NCBI RefSeq assembly: GCF_000378045.1
Contig: NZ_KB899092.1
Span: forward strand, 208,554 to 272,553
Direction of reading: 5' to 3'
From: Marinobacterium rhizophilum DSM 18822
Lineage (GTDB): Bacteria; Pseudomonadota; Gammaproteobacteria; Pseudomonadales; Balneatricaceae
DNA: 64,000 nt
Program-made: the position numbers and the translations under genes
Notes under the pieces: generated by a model
What the model was told of the DNA's origin: nothing
What the model saw: the letters and a program-made list of their open reading frames with translations, nothing else
Databases searched by the model: none
Shown: positions 34,524 to 44,385 of the stretch, one piece after another
How positions within the stretch are numbered: the first letter of the stretch is position 1
Layout of the letters: each line of letters opens with the position of its first letter

Positions 34524-35981
34524 TTAATCGGAATGTGCGGTCAGCTGCTTGAGCAGTTCGGGCAGGGGGCCCTGCTGCAGAGCGCTATAGGCATGGCTCA
34601 GAGCCTCCTGAAACCGGCTGTTGGCTGCGAGCGCGGGGGCAAAGATATCGTCCTGGGCCAGGAAGGCAGCGAGCAGCTCCTGCGGCTGGTCACGATGGCT
34701 TTCAGCCAGTGCCAGAAGCCGCGGGGCCAGCGGGTCATTGAGTTCGCGCCGCTCGCTCTGGGCCTGCTGCACGTGGTTTATCCAGGCGGCAATGCCAAGC
34801 GCCGTACAGGCAATAGGCCGATGCGTGTCGAGCAGGACCTGGCAGCCATCGAGCCAGCGCTGGGGCAGCTTTTGCGAACCGTCCATGGCGATCTGGTGCA
34901 GCTGATGCTGCAGGCTGTCATTGGCGAAGCGCTGCAGCAACCGCGTTGCGTAGGCCTGCAGTTCTGCCGGGTCAATACCCTGCAGCGTGGGTACGGCTTC
35001 GTGCAGCATATAGTGATGCAGAAAGTTGCGTATCGCGGGGTCTTGCATGGCCTGGGCCACGGTCCGGTACCCGGCCAGCGGGCCCAGATAGGCCAGCAGC
35101 GAGTGGCTGCCGTTGAGCATGCGCAGTTTCATGGTTTCAAAAGGCGTTACATCGTCCACCATCTGTACGCCCACGCATTCCCACTCGGGGCGCCCAAGGC
35201 TGAAGTTGTCTTCCACCACCCACTGACTGAAGGACTCGCAAATCACTGCTGTCGGCTCCGTGCAGTCGAGTTCCCGTGCCAGGCGCGCAAAGTCCTCAGG
35301 GGTCATGGCCGGTACGATACGGTCCACCATCGAACCCGGGAAGCAGACGTGGGTCTTGATCCAGTCGTGCAGCTCGGGGTCTTGCCGGCTGGCCAGGGCA
35401 AGCACGGCGGCCCGGGTACGGCGGCCGTTATGGGGCATGTTGTCGCAGGACAGCACCGTAAAGGGCGCGATACCCGCCAGGCGCCGCCGCCGCAGAGCTT
35501 CAAGCAGCAATCCCGGTGCGGTTTTGGGGCTCTGGGGCCGGGCCAGGTCGTGCTGGATAGCCGGATCATCCAGGCGCAACCGCGCCACACTGGGTTCCAG
35601 GTAGTAGCCCTTTTCCGTGATGGTCAGGGTGACGATACGGGTGTCGGGTGCCGCCAGGCGTTGTAACAGTGTCTCGCGCCCGGCGTCAGACCCCGCGAAC
35701 AGGGCTTCTTGAATGGCGCGGATTTCGCGTACGCAGGCCTGTTCGCGGCTGCGGTATTCCACCACCGGGTAGCGGTACTCTGCTGCACTGAGCTGGTCAA
35801 CCAGGGTCTGGTTGGCGCGAATATTGGCACTGCAAATGCCCCAGTCGCCCCCTTTTAGCGCCAGGTACTGCTCCAGGTACACCGCCTGGTGGGCGCGGTG
35901 AAAAGCGCCGAGTCCCAGGTGGACGATGCCCGTTGCCGTGGAATCGGTAGCGCGGCTGCTTGCGATGCGTTCAATCTGCAT
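34524..35981 (-). CDS. uxuB: Fructuronate reductase / mannonate oxidoreductase
   Basis: NAD-dependent interconversion of D-fructuronate and D-mannonate, 485 residues, long-chain mannitol-dehydrogenase family. The N-terminal nucleotide domain has [17 protein letters not shown] near residue 19; the catalytic part shows [13 protein letters not shown], the conserved [15 protein letters not shown] and the lysine-asparagine-histidine group in [17 protein letters not shown]. It lies between the TRAP permease and uxuA. Confidence 0.88.
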   Translation of the reverse strand: MQIERIASSRATDSTATGIVHLGLGAFHRAHQAVYLEQYLALKGGDWGICSANIRANQTLVDQLSAAEYRYPVVEYRSREQACVREIRAIQEALFAGSDAGRETLLQRLAAPDTRIVTLTITEKGYYLEPSVARLRLDDPAIQHDLARPQSPKTAPGLLLEALRRRRLAGIAPFTVLSCDNMPHNGRRTRAAVLALASRQDPELHDWIKTHVCFPGSMVDRIVPAMTPEDFARLARELDCTEPTAVICESFSQWVVEDNFSLGRPEWECVGVQMVDDVTPFETMKLRMLNGSHSLLAYLGPLAGYRTVAQAMQDPAIRNFLHHYMLHEAVPTLQGIDPAELQAYATRLLQRFANDSLQHQLHQIAMDGSQKLPQRWLDGCQVLLDTHRPIACTALGIAAWINHVQQAQSERRELNDPLAPRLLALAESHRDQPQELLAAFLAQDDIFAPALAANSRFQEALSHAYSALQQGPLPELLKQLTAHSD

Positions 35982-36007
35982 TTTGAATAGGTCCTGGTTT
36001 TAAATCG

Positions 36008-37282
36008 TCAGTCCATCAAAGACGGAAGCCACAGCGAGATGGAGGGTACATAGGCCACCAGCAACAGCACCAGCAGGTTGCAGATCAGGAAAGGCCAGAT
36101 GGCGCGCACTACCTTGGTGATCGGCAGTTCGCCGATGCCCGCGGCAACAAACAGGCAGACACCGACCGGCGGGGTGGTCAGGCCAATCATCAGGTTGAGT
36201 ACCGCCATGATACCGAAATGGATAGGGTCCATGCCGATGCCTTCGGCCACCTTGAGCAGGGTCGGGAACAGGATGATGAGTGCGGCGATGGTTTCCATGA
36301 AACCACCGACCAGCAGCAGCACCAGATTGATGATCAATATCACAATGATGGGATTGCGGCTGATATCAAAGATCGCCGAGGCCAGCATCTGCGGGATCTG
36401 CTCACTGGTCAGAATCCAGCCGAAGAGGTTGGCCATGCCTACCAGGATAAGCAGCGCCGAGGCACTGAGGGCCGTATCCAGCAGCAGCTTGGGCAGATTG
36501 TTCCAGCTCAGGCCCTTGTAGACGAACATGCCGACAATGAACGCATAGAGACTGGCGACAATGGAGGCTTCGGTGGGGGTAAAGAGGCCGCCGATGATGC
36601 CGTAAAGGATAATGAAGGTCATCAGCAGCGCCCAGAAGGCACCGCGGCCGACACTGAGAATCTGCCGCAGCGATGCGCGCTCTTCGCGCGGATAATTGCG
36701 CCGCACGGCGATAATGTAGGTTGTCACCATCATGGCCAGACCCATCAGCAGGCCCGGGATGATGCCGGCCATGAACATCTTGCCGACGGAAATGCCACTC
36801 AGGGACCCGACAATGATCATCGGCACGCTGGGGGGAATGATGGGTCCCACGGTTGAGGATGCGGCCGTCACGGCGGCGGCAAAGGGCTTGTCATAGCCGC
36901 TTTTGGCCATGCCCGGGATCATGACTGCACCAATGCTGGCGGTATCGGCCACGGCGGTACCGGAAATGCCGCCGAAAATCATCGAGCCACCGACGTTGGC
37001 AAGGCCCAGACCGCCACGGATGTGGCCGAGCAGGGCGTTGCTGAAGCGAATGATATAGTCGGTGATGTTGCCGACGTTCATCAGGTTACCGGCCAGGATA
37101 AAGCCTGGGATGCACAGCAGCACAAAGGTATCCATGCCGGCGTAGAGGCGCTGCGGCACGATGGTCAGGGGAATGCCGGCCAATGTCAGGTAAACCAGAG
37201 AGGCAATACCAAGGCAAAAGGCAATGGGGACGCCCAACACCAGCAGCACAAAAAAAATGGCGAACAGCAGTATTACTTCCAT
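36008..37282 (-). CDS. dctM: TRAP transporter large permease of the hexonate operon
   Basis: 424 residues, normal DctM length, about 12 helices. Signatures are GVPIAFCLGIASLVYL, FVLLCIPGFILAGNLM, IFGGISGTAVADTASIGAVM, SSTVGPIIPPSVPMIIVG and IGLTTPPVGVCLFVAAGI. Operon with dctQ and dctP and the uronate enzymes, so it should import the pathway substrate, a hexuronate or hexonate such as L-gulonate, D-mannonate or glucuronate (inference). Confidence 0.9.
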   Translation of the reverse strand: MEVILLFAIFFVLLVLGVPIAFCLGIASLVYLTLAGIPLTIVPQRLYAGMDTFVLLCIPGFILAGNLMNVGNITDYIIRFSNALLGHIRGGLGLANVGGSMIFGGISGTAVADTASIGAVMIPGMAKSGYDKPFAAAVTAASSTVGPIIPPSVPMIIVGSLSGISVGKMFMAGIIPGLLMGLAMMVTTYIIAVRRNYPREERASLRQILSVGRGAFWALLMTFIILYGIIGGLFTPTEASIVASLYAFIVGMFVYKGLSWNNLPKLLLDTALSASALLILVGMANLFGWILTSEQIPQMLASAIFDISRNPIIVILIINLVLLLVGGFMETIAALIILFPTLLKVAEGIGMDPIHFGIMAVLNLMIGLTTPPVGVCLFVAAGIGELPITKVVRAIWPFLICNLLVLLLVAYVPSISLWLPSLMD

Positions 37283-37830
37283 TATCGGGCTCCGGGGCTG
37301 CGCAGATCGTTAAGAGCGCTTATCGCACCCAGGGCGCTGTAAACAGCGGTCAGCGCAAAAAACACCACCATCGATAGAAAAACCCATACCATGGGCACTT
37401 CCAGTGCGGGGGAGGTCTGCCATCGGCCAATCATGGCGTATTTCCAGGCATAGGGCAGAATGTACACCGCAAAGGCGCCGGTCAGCAGATGACACAGGGC
37501 CTGATAAACGGCCTGGTTGCGGGGTGACAGGGCATGCTGGAACAGCTCCAGTCTTACGTGGCGGTTCTGGCGTATGACCAGCCCGGAACTCAGTACGATC
37601 AGATAGATAAACAGGTAGCGTGACAGCTCCTCGGTCCAGACCGGGGAGCTGGGCAGCATAAAGCGCGAGACGACCTGCAGAATCACCACGGCGGCGATGG
37701 CCAGCAGTGCGGTGATCGCCAGGAAACCGAACAGTCGGTCCATCCAGCGCAGGCAGCCGCTCAGCCAGTGGACGGCTGTGCGCTCGGGCTTGCTGGCAGT
37801 CGGGTTGCGGGGTTTGGTCGACACACCCAT
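37282..37830 (-). CDS. dctQ: TRAP transporter small permease of the hexonate operon
   Basis: 182 residues, four predicted helices. The family motif is VVSRFMLPSSPVWTEELSRY near residue 70, followed by IRQNRHVRLELF. It overlaps the following dctM by one base. Partner of the large permease and the binding protein upstream. Confidence 0.86.
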   Translation of the reverse strand: MGVSTKPRNPTASKPERTAVHWLSGCLRWMDRLFGFLAITALLAIAAVVILQVVSRFMLPSSPVWTEELSRYLFIYLIVLSSGLVIRQNRHVRLELFQHALSPRNQAVYQALCHLLTGAFAVYILPYAWKYAMIGRWQTSPALEVPMVWVFLSMVVFFALTAVYSALGAISALNDLRSPGAR

Positions 37831-37883
37831 CTTGTTCTCTCCGAAAGAGGCCCTGGCAGGCCAGGGCCCCGGTTATCACCCGA

Positions 37884-38840
37884 TCAGATTTTATTGAACA
37901 GTTCGATCTGTTCCGGGGTCAGCGATTCCATGACCGCGGCCCGGGCCTTGGTTTTAAACGCTTCTGTATCGACCTCGATCAGCTCCATGCCCTTGCTCTT
38001 GAGGGTGTCGGCCAGCTGCTGCTCGTCAGCGGCAAACATGTCATGCTCGTAGGCCTGCATTTCGGCGGCGGCATCCCAAACGATCTTTTGCAGGTCGTCT
38101 GGCATGCTGTTCAGCTTGTCCTGGCCAATGACGACATAGATCCAGCTGCGCACATGGCCGGTGAGGTTGACGTATTTCTGCACTTCAAAGAAGCTGGCGC
38201 TGTTGATCAGGCTCAGAGGGTTTTCCTGGCCATCAATGGTATTTTGCTGCAGGGCGGTAAACACTTCGCTGAACGCCATGGGAATCGGCTTGGCGCCCAG
38301 GCGTTCCCAGGTCTTGACGAACAGCGGAACGTTGGGAACGCGCAGCTTGAGTCCGTCCAGCTCGTCCGGGGTACGGATCGGGCGGTTGGATGTCAGGTGG
38401 CGGGCGCCGCGTTCAAACCAGGCGAGCGGCACCAGTCCTGCGCGTTCGGTAATCTGCTCGCTGATTTCGCGGCCGACCTCACCCTCGACTGCGCTGCGCA
38501 GCTGTTCGGAGTTGGTGAACGCATAAGGGACTGCCAGCAGCGCAGCCTTGGGCGCCCAGTTTTGCAGTGACTCGCCGGTAATGGTCATGTCTGCAGTACC
38601 CAGCTGAATGCTATTGATGACATCCATTTCCTTGCCCAGCTGTTCGCTCGGGTATACCTGCACGCTGATTCGGCCCTCTGATTTTTCTTCAGCGGACTGT
38701 TTGAATTTCAGTGCCGCCTTGTGCCAGATATTGTCTTCATTGGCCGGGTGGCCGAGCTTTAGCGTGAAATCGGCTGCGTTTGTGATGGATGCAAAGACGA
38801 TTGAGCTTGCAATCGCCGCTTTGAGAAGGGTTTTGAACAT
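37884..38840 (-). CDS. dctP: TRAP transporter solute-binding protein of the hexonate operon
   Basis: 318 residues with a Sec signal (LKAAIASSIVFASITNA, cleavage near residue 22). The mature protein is a standard DctP fold: KLGHPANEDNIWHKAALKF, EGRISVQVYPSEQLGKEMDV, the ligand arginine in LDGLKLRVPNVPLF and PIPMAFSEVFTALQQNTIDGQENP. The last motif is common in binders of sugar acids. GGAG precedes the ATG. Binding of a uronate or hexonate is inferred from the operon. Confidence 0.87.
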   Translation of the reverse strand: MFKTLLKAAIASSIVFASITNAADFTLKLGHPANEDNIWHKAALKFKQSAEEKSEGRISVQVYPSEQLGKEMDVINSIQLGTADMTITGESLQNWAPKAALLAVPYAFTNSEQLRSAVEGEVGREISEQITERAGLVPLAWFERGARHLTSNRPIRTPDELDGLKLRVPNVPLFVKTWERLGAKPIPMAFSEVFTALQQNTIDGQENPLSLINSASFFEVQKYVNLTGHVRSWIYVVIGQDKLNSMPDDLQKIVWDAAAEMQAYEHDMFAADEQQLADTLKSKGMELIEVDTEAFKTKARAAVMESLTPEQIELFNKI

Positions 38841-38886
38841 CGTGAGTCTCCAGTTTTTGTTTTTGGCTGGTTGCGAACATGTCGCG

Positions 38887-39909
38887 TTAGCCCTTCATTT
38901 CAACCAGCACCTTGCGGGTGAGGCTGGGATGATCTTCGATGAGGCTGATCGCCTCACACATTCCATTGAGCTCGACGCGATGGCTTATCAGGGCACAGGG
39001 GTCCAGTCGGCCATCGGCGATCATGTCGAGCACCTCGGCAAAGCGGCCGTTATTGAGTCGCGAGCCGACCAGGGTCAGTTCTTTCTTGATGACTTCGAGC
39101 TGCACCAGATCACTGGGTGTAGCCGTAAATCCCAGCAGGCCGATACGACCGGCCGGCGAGGCGATCCGCAGCATCTGCGGCAGCAAAGCCGGGATGCAGG
39201 CGGCGTCCGCGATCAGTGGCACGCCTTCAGCTGCCGTCAGCTCGCTGATCCGGGCTTCCAGGTCCTGTTCCGCGCTGTTGATGGTTTCGCTGGCACCCAG
39301 TGCTTTGGCGGCTTCGAGCCTTTCGTCGATGATATCGGAGACAATAATCCGCTCGATGCCAAGGGCCCGCGCTACCTGCACGATGGTCAGACCGATCACG
39401 CCGGCGCCATACACCAGCAGCGTATCGCCCGGCAGTGGAGCCATGCGGTTCAGTACATTGGAGGCGATGGAGTAGGGTTCGACCAGTGCGGCCTGTTCCA
39501 GCGTAACAGTCTCAGGCAGACGGATGACATTGCCGGCCGGCACGCAGCTGTACTCGCCAAAACCGCCATCGCGATGTACCCCAATCACCTGCAGCTTGCT
39601 GCATACATTGGGCCGACCGATGCGACAGGGGTAGCAATGACCGCAGCTTACCACCGGGTCGACACACACGCGGTCGCCCACCTGTATACCTTCTACCGCG
39701 TCGCCCACGGCAGCAACGGTGCCGGAATATTCATGTCCGGTGATGCGCGGGAATTGCACGAATGGATTTTGACCGTGGATAATATGCATGTCGGAGCCGC
39801 AGATACCGGCGAAAGCCGTACGGATCAGCACTTCCTTTTCTTTTACCGCGGGAGTCTGTACATCTGCCAGCGCATAGTTTTGCACGGCATTTACCTGAAA
39901 TGCTTTCAT
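38887..39909 (-). CDS. Zinc-dependent dehydrogenase, RspB-like, candidate L-gulonate 5-dehydrogenase
   Basis: 340 residues, medium-chain dehydrogenase/reductase. Catalytic zinc site in GICGSDMHIIHG near 36 and GHEYSG near 60; structural zinc cysteines in SCGHCYPCRIGRPNVC near 85-101; NAD-binding LVYGAGVIGLTIVQVA near 165. It follows manD by seven bases. In halophilic gammaproteobacteria such genes next to ManD oxidise L-gulonate to D-fructuronate, which UxuB and a mannonate dehydratase then process; the full set is present here, so this role is likely but not proven. L-galactonate or L-idonate oxidation are alternatives. Start at 39909 rather than 39945 because it gives the family N-terminus. 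Confidence 0.8.
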   Translation of the reverse strand: MKAFQVNAVQNYALADVQTPAVKEKEVLIRTAFAGICGSDMHIIHGQNPFVQFPRITGHEYSGTVAAVGDAVEGIQVGDRVCVDPVVSCGHCYPCRIGRPNVCSKLQVIGVHRDGGFGEYSCVPAGNVIRLPETVTLEQAALVEPYSIASNVLNRMAPLPGDTLLVYGAGVIGLTIVQVARALGIERIIVSDIIDERLEAAKALGASETINSAEQDLEARISELTAAEGVPLIADAACIPALLPQMLRIASPAGRIGLLGFTATPSDLVQLEVIKKELTLVGSRLNNGRFAEVLDMIADGRLDPCALISHRVELNGMCEAISLIEDHPSLTRKVLVEMKG

Positions 39910-39916
39910 TGTCTTC

Positions 39917-41128
39917 TCACCAGTGCCAGAGAGTGCCGTCTTCAAGCCGGTTTACCGGCAGGTAGGCTGGTTTGTAGGGGTAGCGTGCCGCCAGTTTTTC
40001 ATCAATGTCCACACCGTGTCCCGGCGTTTCGCCCGGGGTGAAATAGCCTTGCTCGAAGCGGTAAGCATGGGGAAAGACCGCGTCGGTTTCGTCACTGTGG
40101 GGCATATGCTCCTGGATACCGAAGTTGGGCACCCAGGTGTCAAAGTGCAGGGCTGCGCCCATGCACACCGGCGATAGATCCGTGGCGCCGTGGAAGCCGG
40201 TTCGCACGTGATACAGGGCAGCGAAATCGGCGATGCGACGTACGTGGGTGATGCCGCCGGCGTGGGTCAGTGTAGTGCGTATGTAGTCGATGGACTGGCT
40301 CTGAATCAGTTCCCGACAGTCATGAATGCTGTTGAACACCTCGCCCACGGCCAGCGGGGTGGTGGTGTGCTGACGGATAAGCTGAAACGCCTGCTGATTT
40401 TCCGCCGGCACGCAGTCTTCCAGCCAGAATAGGTGGTAGGGTTCTACCAGCTTGCCAAGACGCGCGGCTTCGATGGGGGTCAGGCGATGGTGCACATCGT
40501 GCAGCAGGTGCAGGTCCGGCCCGAATTGTACCCGTACGGCTTCAAACAGCCGAGGCACGAAGTTGAGGTATTTTTCGGTGGACCAGACATGCTCGGCCGG
40601 CAATTCTGAATCCGCCGGTTCGTAGCGCTGGCCTGGCACCTTGGCGACTCCATATGTCGAGGCGATGCCGGGAATGCCGCACTGTACGCGCACGGCCTGA
40701 TAGCCCTGGCTGACATGGCGTTCAACTTCTTCCAGGCAGCCCTGGATATCCGTGCCGGTAGCATGGCCATATACCATCACCCGGTCGCGGCTCTTGCCAC
40801 CGAGCAATTGATACAGCGGCATGTTGGCCATTTTTGCCTTGATATCCCAGAGTGCCATGTCTACAGCTGCGATTGCGGTCATGGTCACCGGACCGCGGCG
40901 CCAGTAGGCTCCGCGATACAGGTACTGCCAGGTATCCTCGATGCGCTGCGGATCGCGGCCGATCAGGGCGGGCACCAGATGATCTTCAAGATAGGCGACG
41001 ACCGCTTTCTCACGGCCATTGAGGGTGGCATCACCAATACCGTAGATGCCTTCATCGGTCTCAATCTTGAGGGTGACCATATTGCGCCCGGGGCAGGTCA
41101 CGATTACTTTGGCCGCGCGAATTTTCAT
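39917..41128 (-). CDS. manD: D-mannonate dehydratase, enolase superfamily (ManD/RspA)
   Basis: 403 residues, Mg-dependent enolase-superfamily enzyme. The sequence follows the ManD subgroup closely: [59 protein letters not shown], and metal-ligand and catalytic segments [56 protein letters not shown] and [13 protein letters not shown]. Members have either high efficiency or very low efficiency on mannonate; which applies is not decided by eye. First gene of the operon manD-adh-dctPQM-uxuB-uxuA-kdgK, divergent from the GntR gene. Confidence 0.9.
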   Translation of the reverse strand: MKIRAAKVIVTCPGRNMVTLKIETDEGIYGIGDATLNGREKAVVAYLEDHLVPALIGRDPQRIEDTWQYLYRGAYWRRGPVTMTAIAAVDMALWDIKAKMANMPLYQLLGGKSRDRVMVYGHATGTDIQGCLEEVERHVSQGYQAVRVQCGIPGIASTYGVAKVPGQRYEPADSELPAEHVWSTEKYLNFVPRLFEAVRVQFGPDLHLLHDVHHRLTPIEAARLGKLVEPYHLFWLEDCVPAENQQAFQLIRQHTTTPLAVGEVFNSIHDCRELIQSQSIDYIRTTLTHAGGITHVRRIADFAALYHVRTGFHGATDLSPVCMGAALHFDTWVPNFGIQEHMPHSDETDAVFPHAYRFEQGYFTPGETPGHGVDIDEKLAARYPYKPAYLPVNRLEDGTLWHW

Positions 41129-41159
41129 GCTGTTACCCGAGAGGCTATGGGATTATTTT

Positions 41160-41266
41160 TTGGTATGCCAGTTGTCAGGGGACGGTGGCAGTTCGGTTAA
41201 GTGGGCTTGATATTGGACCAATTTTGCGGCGTGTGCAACCAAAGATACAGAATTGGTGAACCAGAT
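41160..41266. promoter_or_regulatory. UxuR-type operators between manD and its regulator
   Basis: Three related dyads lie in the 264-bp divergent region: TTGGTATGCCAG (41160-41171), 32 bp before the manD start; ATTGGACCAAT (41212-41222), a perfect dyad; and ATTGGTGAACCAGAT (41252-41266). All have the TTGG-N-CCAA character known for UxuR/ExuR and related FCD regulators. The local GntR protein is the natural ligand. A further half-site, ATACCAAT, lies near 41334. Confidence 0.65.
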
Positions 41267-41392
41267 GTGAATATCTTTTGAATTTAATGGTCAAATATGG
41301 CGTACAGGGCGTCATCGCCATGCTAAGATGTCATACCAATCTGCCGCTAAAAAGGGCAGTGGAACCGGTCAACATTACTGAAATTAGATACT

Positions 41393-42142
41393 ATGGCTGA
41401 ACGACTCTATCGTGATATTGGCGAGCATATAAAAGATGAAATCAGGGCGCAGGGCTTGAAACCCGGCGCCAAGCTGCCGACCGAACGCGTCTATGCGGAT
41501 CAATATGGCGTCAGCCGCACGGTGGTGCGTGAAGCCTTTATCATGCTGGAAATTGAAGAACTGATAGAGGTTCGCAAGGGATCCGGCAGCTACCTGATAA
41601 AGGTGCCGGGCGATGGCCGCATGATCAAGAGCTTTGCTGAAGACATAGGTCCTTTCGAGCTGCTGCAGGCGCGCCAGGTACTGGAGAGCTCGATAGCCGC
41701 CTGTGCAGCCCAGGTGGTCACCAAGCACGATATCCAGCTGATGCAGGAGACCCTGGATCTGGAAGGCGCGGAGCTGGACTCGATCGAAAAAAGCGATGCG
41801 GCGGATCGCGAGTTCCATCTGCTGATTGCCCGCTCGACACAGAACAGCCTGTTGCTCGAAACCTGCACTCAGTTGTGGGATCTGCGTGAGCGCAGCCCCA
41901 TGTGGAAAATCCTGCACTCAAGGATTAAGGATACGTCCTACCGCGGCCAGTGGCTGGACGATCACCGCGAGGTGCTCGCACACCTGCGCCGGCGCAATGC
42001 GGAGGGCGCGCGTCAGGCAATGTGGCAGCACCTGGAAAACGTGAAGGTGACACTCTTTGCACTGTCCAATACCGAAGATCCTGACTTTGACGGTTTTCTG
42101 TTTACCAGTCTCAGTCCGGGTCAGAAGCCCGGGCAGCTTTGA
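41393..42142 (+). CDS. GntR/FCD-family regulator of the hexonate operon
   Basis: 249 residues. N-terminal winged helix with KLPTERVYADQYGVSRTVVR near residue 27 and a wing IEVRKGSGSYLIKV; C-terminal FCD domain with DREFHLLIARSTQNSLLLET and DDHREVLAHLRRRNAEGAR bearing the metal-binding histidines. It resembles UxuR/ExuR proteins that respond to fructuronate or related acids. Divergent from manD across a region with three candidate operators. Ligand unknown. Confidence 0.85.
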   Translation: MAERLYRDIGEHIKDEIRAQGLKPGAKLPTERVYADQYGVSRTVVREAFIMLEIEELIEVRKGSGSYLIKVPGDGRMIKSFAEDIGPFELLQARQVLESSIAACAAQVVTKHDIQLMQETLDLEGAELDSIEKSDAADREFHLLIARSTQNSLLLETCTQLWDLRERSPMWKILHSRIKDTSYRGQWLDDHREVLAHLRRRNAEGARQAMWQHLENVKVTLFALSNTEDPDFDGFLFTSLSPGQKPGQL

Positions 42143-42318
42143 TCGCGCATACCGTTCGCCAAGGGGCCTGAAATTACTCGTTGTATTGGTGCATAGGGAG
42201 GGCGCTGAGCGCCTTCACGCCTGGCAAGATGTGCATACGGTTACACAAGCCTGAAAAATCTGCCCCTGAGGTTGCGTTTAAAGCTTGAAATTTTGCGCCG
42301 ATAGCTGACACTTCGGTG

Positions 42319-43059
42319 ATGACGCTAAAACTACAGTCCAGCGCAACGCTGCTTGGAATCGCCATTGTCGGATTGTCGCTGTTTGCCGTGCCGCAGGGCC
42401 AGGCAGATAGCCTGCGCCGTATTGTCCATCCGGACGGGCGTATCGAATACACCAATGTCGGCCGCCCCGCGCGTGGCGACAAGGTGCTGAACACCCGCAG
42501 CGGGCCGAAAATCTACAAGTACCGCAAGGACAATGGCGTCCTGAGTTTCACCGATGCCAAGCCACCGGGCCATGTCGACTACGAGATCGTCAAGATCCAG
42601 TGCTATGCCTGTAATCCGGTGTCATCCGTGAATTGGCGCACGACGCCACTCAACATTACCGCCTATGCCCAGCTGGTTCGCCAGGCCGCCGCGCAGCACC
42701 AGGTCGATCCTGCATTGGTGCGAGCGCTGATTCATGCGGAGTCGGCTTTCAATCCGTCTGCTGTGTCCCACATGGGGGCTCAGGGGTTGATGCAGTTGAT
42801 GCCGGCGACTGCTGCATCCCTGGGGGTTCAAAATGCCTTCGATGCGCGGCAGAACATTGACGGTGGTGTAAAGCATCTGGCCGATCTGTTGCAAACGTTC
42901 AAGGGCGATGCGCGCCTGGCAGTTGCAGCCTATAACGCCGGTGCCGGCGCGGTGCGCAAGTACGGCGGTGTGCCTCCTTACGCTGAGACCCAGGTGTACG
43001 TGGAACGTGTGGCGATTCTGCGCCAGCGTTATAATCAAAAGGCGGGCCTGGCCCCCTGA
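42319..43059 (+). CDS. Lytic transglycosylase, SLT domain with DUF4124-like N-terminus
   Basis: 246 residues. A signal peptide (LLGIAIVGLSLFAVPQGQA) directs it to the periplasm or outer membrane. Residues 32-95 form a DUF4124-type segment with VHPDGRIEYTNVGRP and KDNGVLSFTDAKPPG. The C-terminal Slt/MltE-like domain has the catalytic glutamate in RALIHAESAFNPSAVSHMG and the GLMQLMPATA and AVAAYNAGAGAV motifs. It cleaves peptidoglycan glycan strands. A GTG three bases upstream could also start it. No close operon partner; pyrC follows after 141 bp. Confidence 0.87.
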   Translation: MTLKLQSSATLLGIAIVGLSLFAVPQGQADSLRRIVHPDGRIEYTNVGRPARGDKVLNTRSGPKIYKYRKDNGVLSFTDAKPPGHVDYEIVKIQCYACNPVSSVNWRTTPLNITAYAQLVRQAAAQHQVDPALVRALIHAESAFNPSAVSHMGAQGLMQLMPATAASLGVQNAFDARQNIDGGVKHLADLLQTFKGDARLAVAAYNAGAGAVRKYGGVPPYAETQVYVERVAILRQRYNQKAGLAP

Positions 43060-43200
43060 AAGCCCTGGAGCATTTGCGTGGTTCGCGCGCGGACCGGTGT
43101 TTTGGGGCTGGCAGTGGCCCCCTCGTTGGTTGTACCCTTAGCGCCGGTCGCGCGGGGACGTTGTTACGCCCCGCAGAATTTTTCAGGGGAGTTCGTGACG

Positions 43201-44247
43201 ATGTCAAACCTACTGCGTATCCGCTATCCGGATGACTGGCACCTGCATGTGCGTGATGGTGAGGTGCTGCAAAAAGTATTGCCCGAAACCACGCGCTGGT
43301 TTCGCCGGGCCATTATCATGCCCAACCTCAAGCATCCCGTGGTCACCACCGCCCAGGCACTTGAATACCGCGCACAGATAGAAGCGGCTTGCCCGGCGAG
43401 CGACCCTTTTACACCGCTGATGACACTCTACCTGACCGAGAAGACCGACCCGGCTGATGTGCGCCAGGGTTTCGAAGCCGGTCATGTCGTCGCAGCCAAG
43501 CTGTATCCTGCGGGCGCCACAACCAATTCGGCGGCCGGTGTCAAAAAGGTCGAAGCCGTGTACGACGTGCTGGCGACCATGGAAGAAATTGGCATGCCGC
43601 TGCTGGTTCATGGTGAAGTGGTCGATGCAGACATCGATATCTTCGATCGTGAAGCGGTCTTTATCGATCGTGTGCTGAACCCGGTACGCAGTCGGTTTCC
43701 GAAGCTCAAGATTGTGCTTGAGCATGTCACCACCAGCCATGGCATCGAGTTTGTGAAGTCCTGCGCTGAAAACACCGCCGCGACCATTACGCCGCACCAT
43801 CTGGTGATCAATCGCAACGCCATGCTGGTGGGGGGCATCAAGCCGCACTATTACTGTCTGCCGGTTGCAAAGCGTGAAAGCCACCGCCTGGCGCTGCGTG
43901 CAGCGGCGACCTCCGGGGATCAGCGTTTCTTCCTGGGAACGGATTCTGCTCCGCACCTGCGTTCTGCCAAGGAAAGTGCCTGTGGCTGCGCCGGCATTTT
44001 CAATGTCTCGGTGTGCCTGGAAACACTTGCCACGGTATTCGAGCAGGAGAATGCGCTGGACAAACTCGAAGCCTTTACGTCGTTGAATGGCCCGGCGTTC
44101 TATGGCGTTGAGCCTAACAGCGACTTTTTGCTGCTGGAAAAAACCGCTGAGGCACTGCCGCTGCCCGCGAATGTCGAGGCCCAGGGGGAATCGATCCAGG
44201 TGTTTGATCCGGGCTTCGCTCTGCATTGGCGCGTAAGGGCCGAGTAG
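43201..44247 (+). CDS. pyrC: Dihydroorotase
   Basis: Third step of pyrimidine synthesis, 348 residues, type II dihydroorotase like E. coli PyrC. Zinc ligands are in [11 protein letters not shown] near residue 12, the carboxylated lysine in [15 protein letters not shown] near 100, and histidines in LLVHGEVVD near 137 and [11 protein letters not shown] near 175; the last aspartate is in [15 protein letters not shown] near 250. The start at 43201 has GGGGAG upstream and gives the family N-terminus; the 41 extra codons of the longer frame are not conserved. Confidence 0.95.
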   Translation: MSNLLRIRYPDDWHLHVRDGEVLQKVLPETTRWFRRAIIMPNLKHPVVTTAQALEYRAQIEAACPASDPFTPLMTLYLTEKTDPADVRQGFEAGHVVAAKLYPAGATTNSAAGVKKVEAVYDVLATMEEIGMPLLVHGEVVDADIDIFDREAVFIDRVLNPVRSRFPKLKIVLEHVTTSHGIEFVKSCAENTAATITPHHLVINRNAMLVGGIKPHYYCLPVAKRESHRLALRAAATSGDQRFFLGTDSAPHLRSAKESACGCAGIFNVSVCLETLATVFEQENALDKLEAFTSLNGPAFYGVEPNSDFLLLEKTAEALPLPANVEAQGESIQVFDPGFALHWRVRAE

Positions 44248-44307
44248 CATGCGCCCCGTTGGCCGTTTCTGGGTTGCAGGTTAACGCGCACAGGGCGGTT
44301 TGATACC

Positions 44308-44340
44308 AAAAAATGCCGGCATTGAATGTCGGCATTTTTT
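44308..44340. terminator. Bidirectional terminator between pyrC and pbpG
   Basis: AAAAAATGCCG (44308-44318) mirrors CGGCATTTTTT (44330-44340) and the inner bases extend the stem. A-run and T-run flank it on both sides, so it can end both convergent genes. Confidence 0.9.
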
Positions 44341-44385
44341 TGTTTTCAGGGCAGGATCGCGGGTGGCTGCCCGCCAGCGGTGGCT

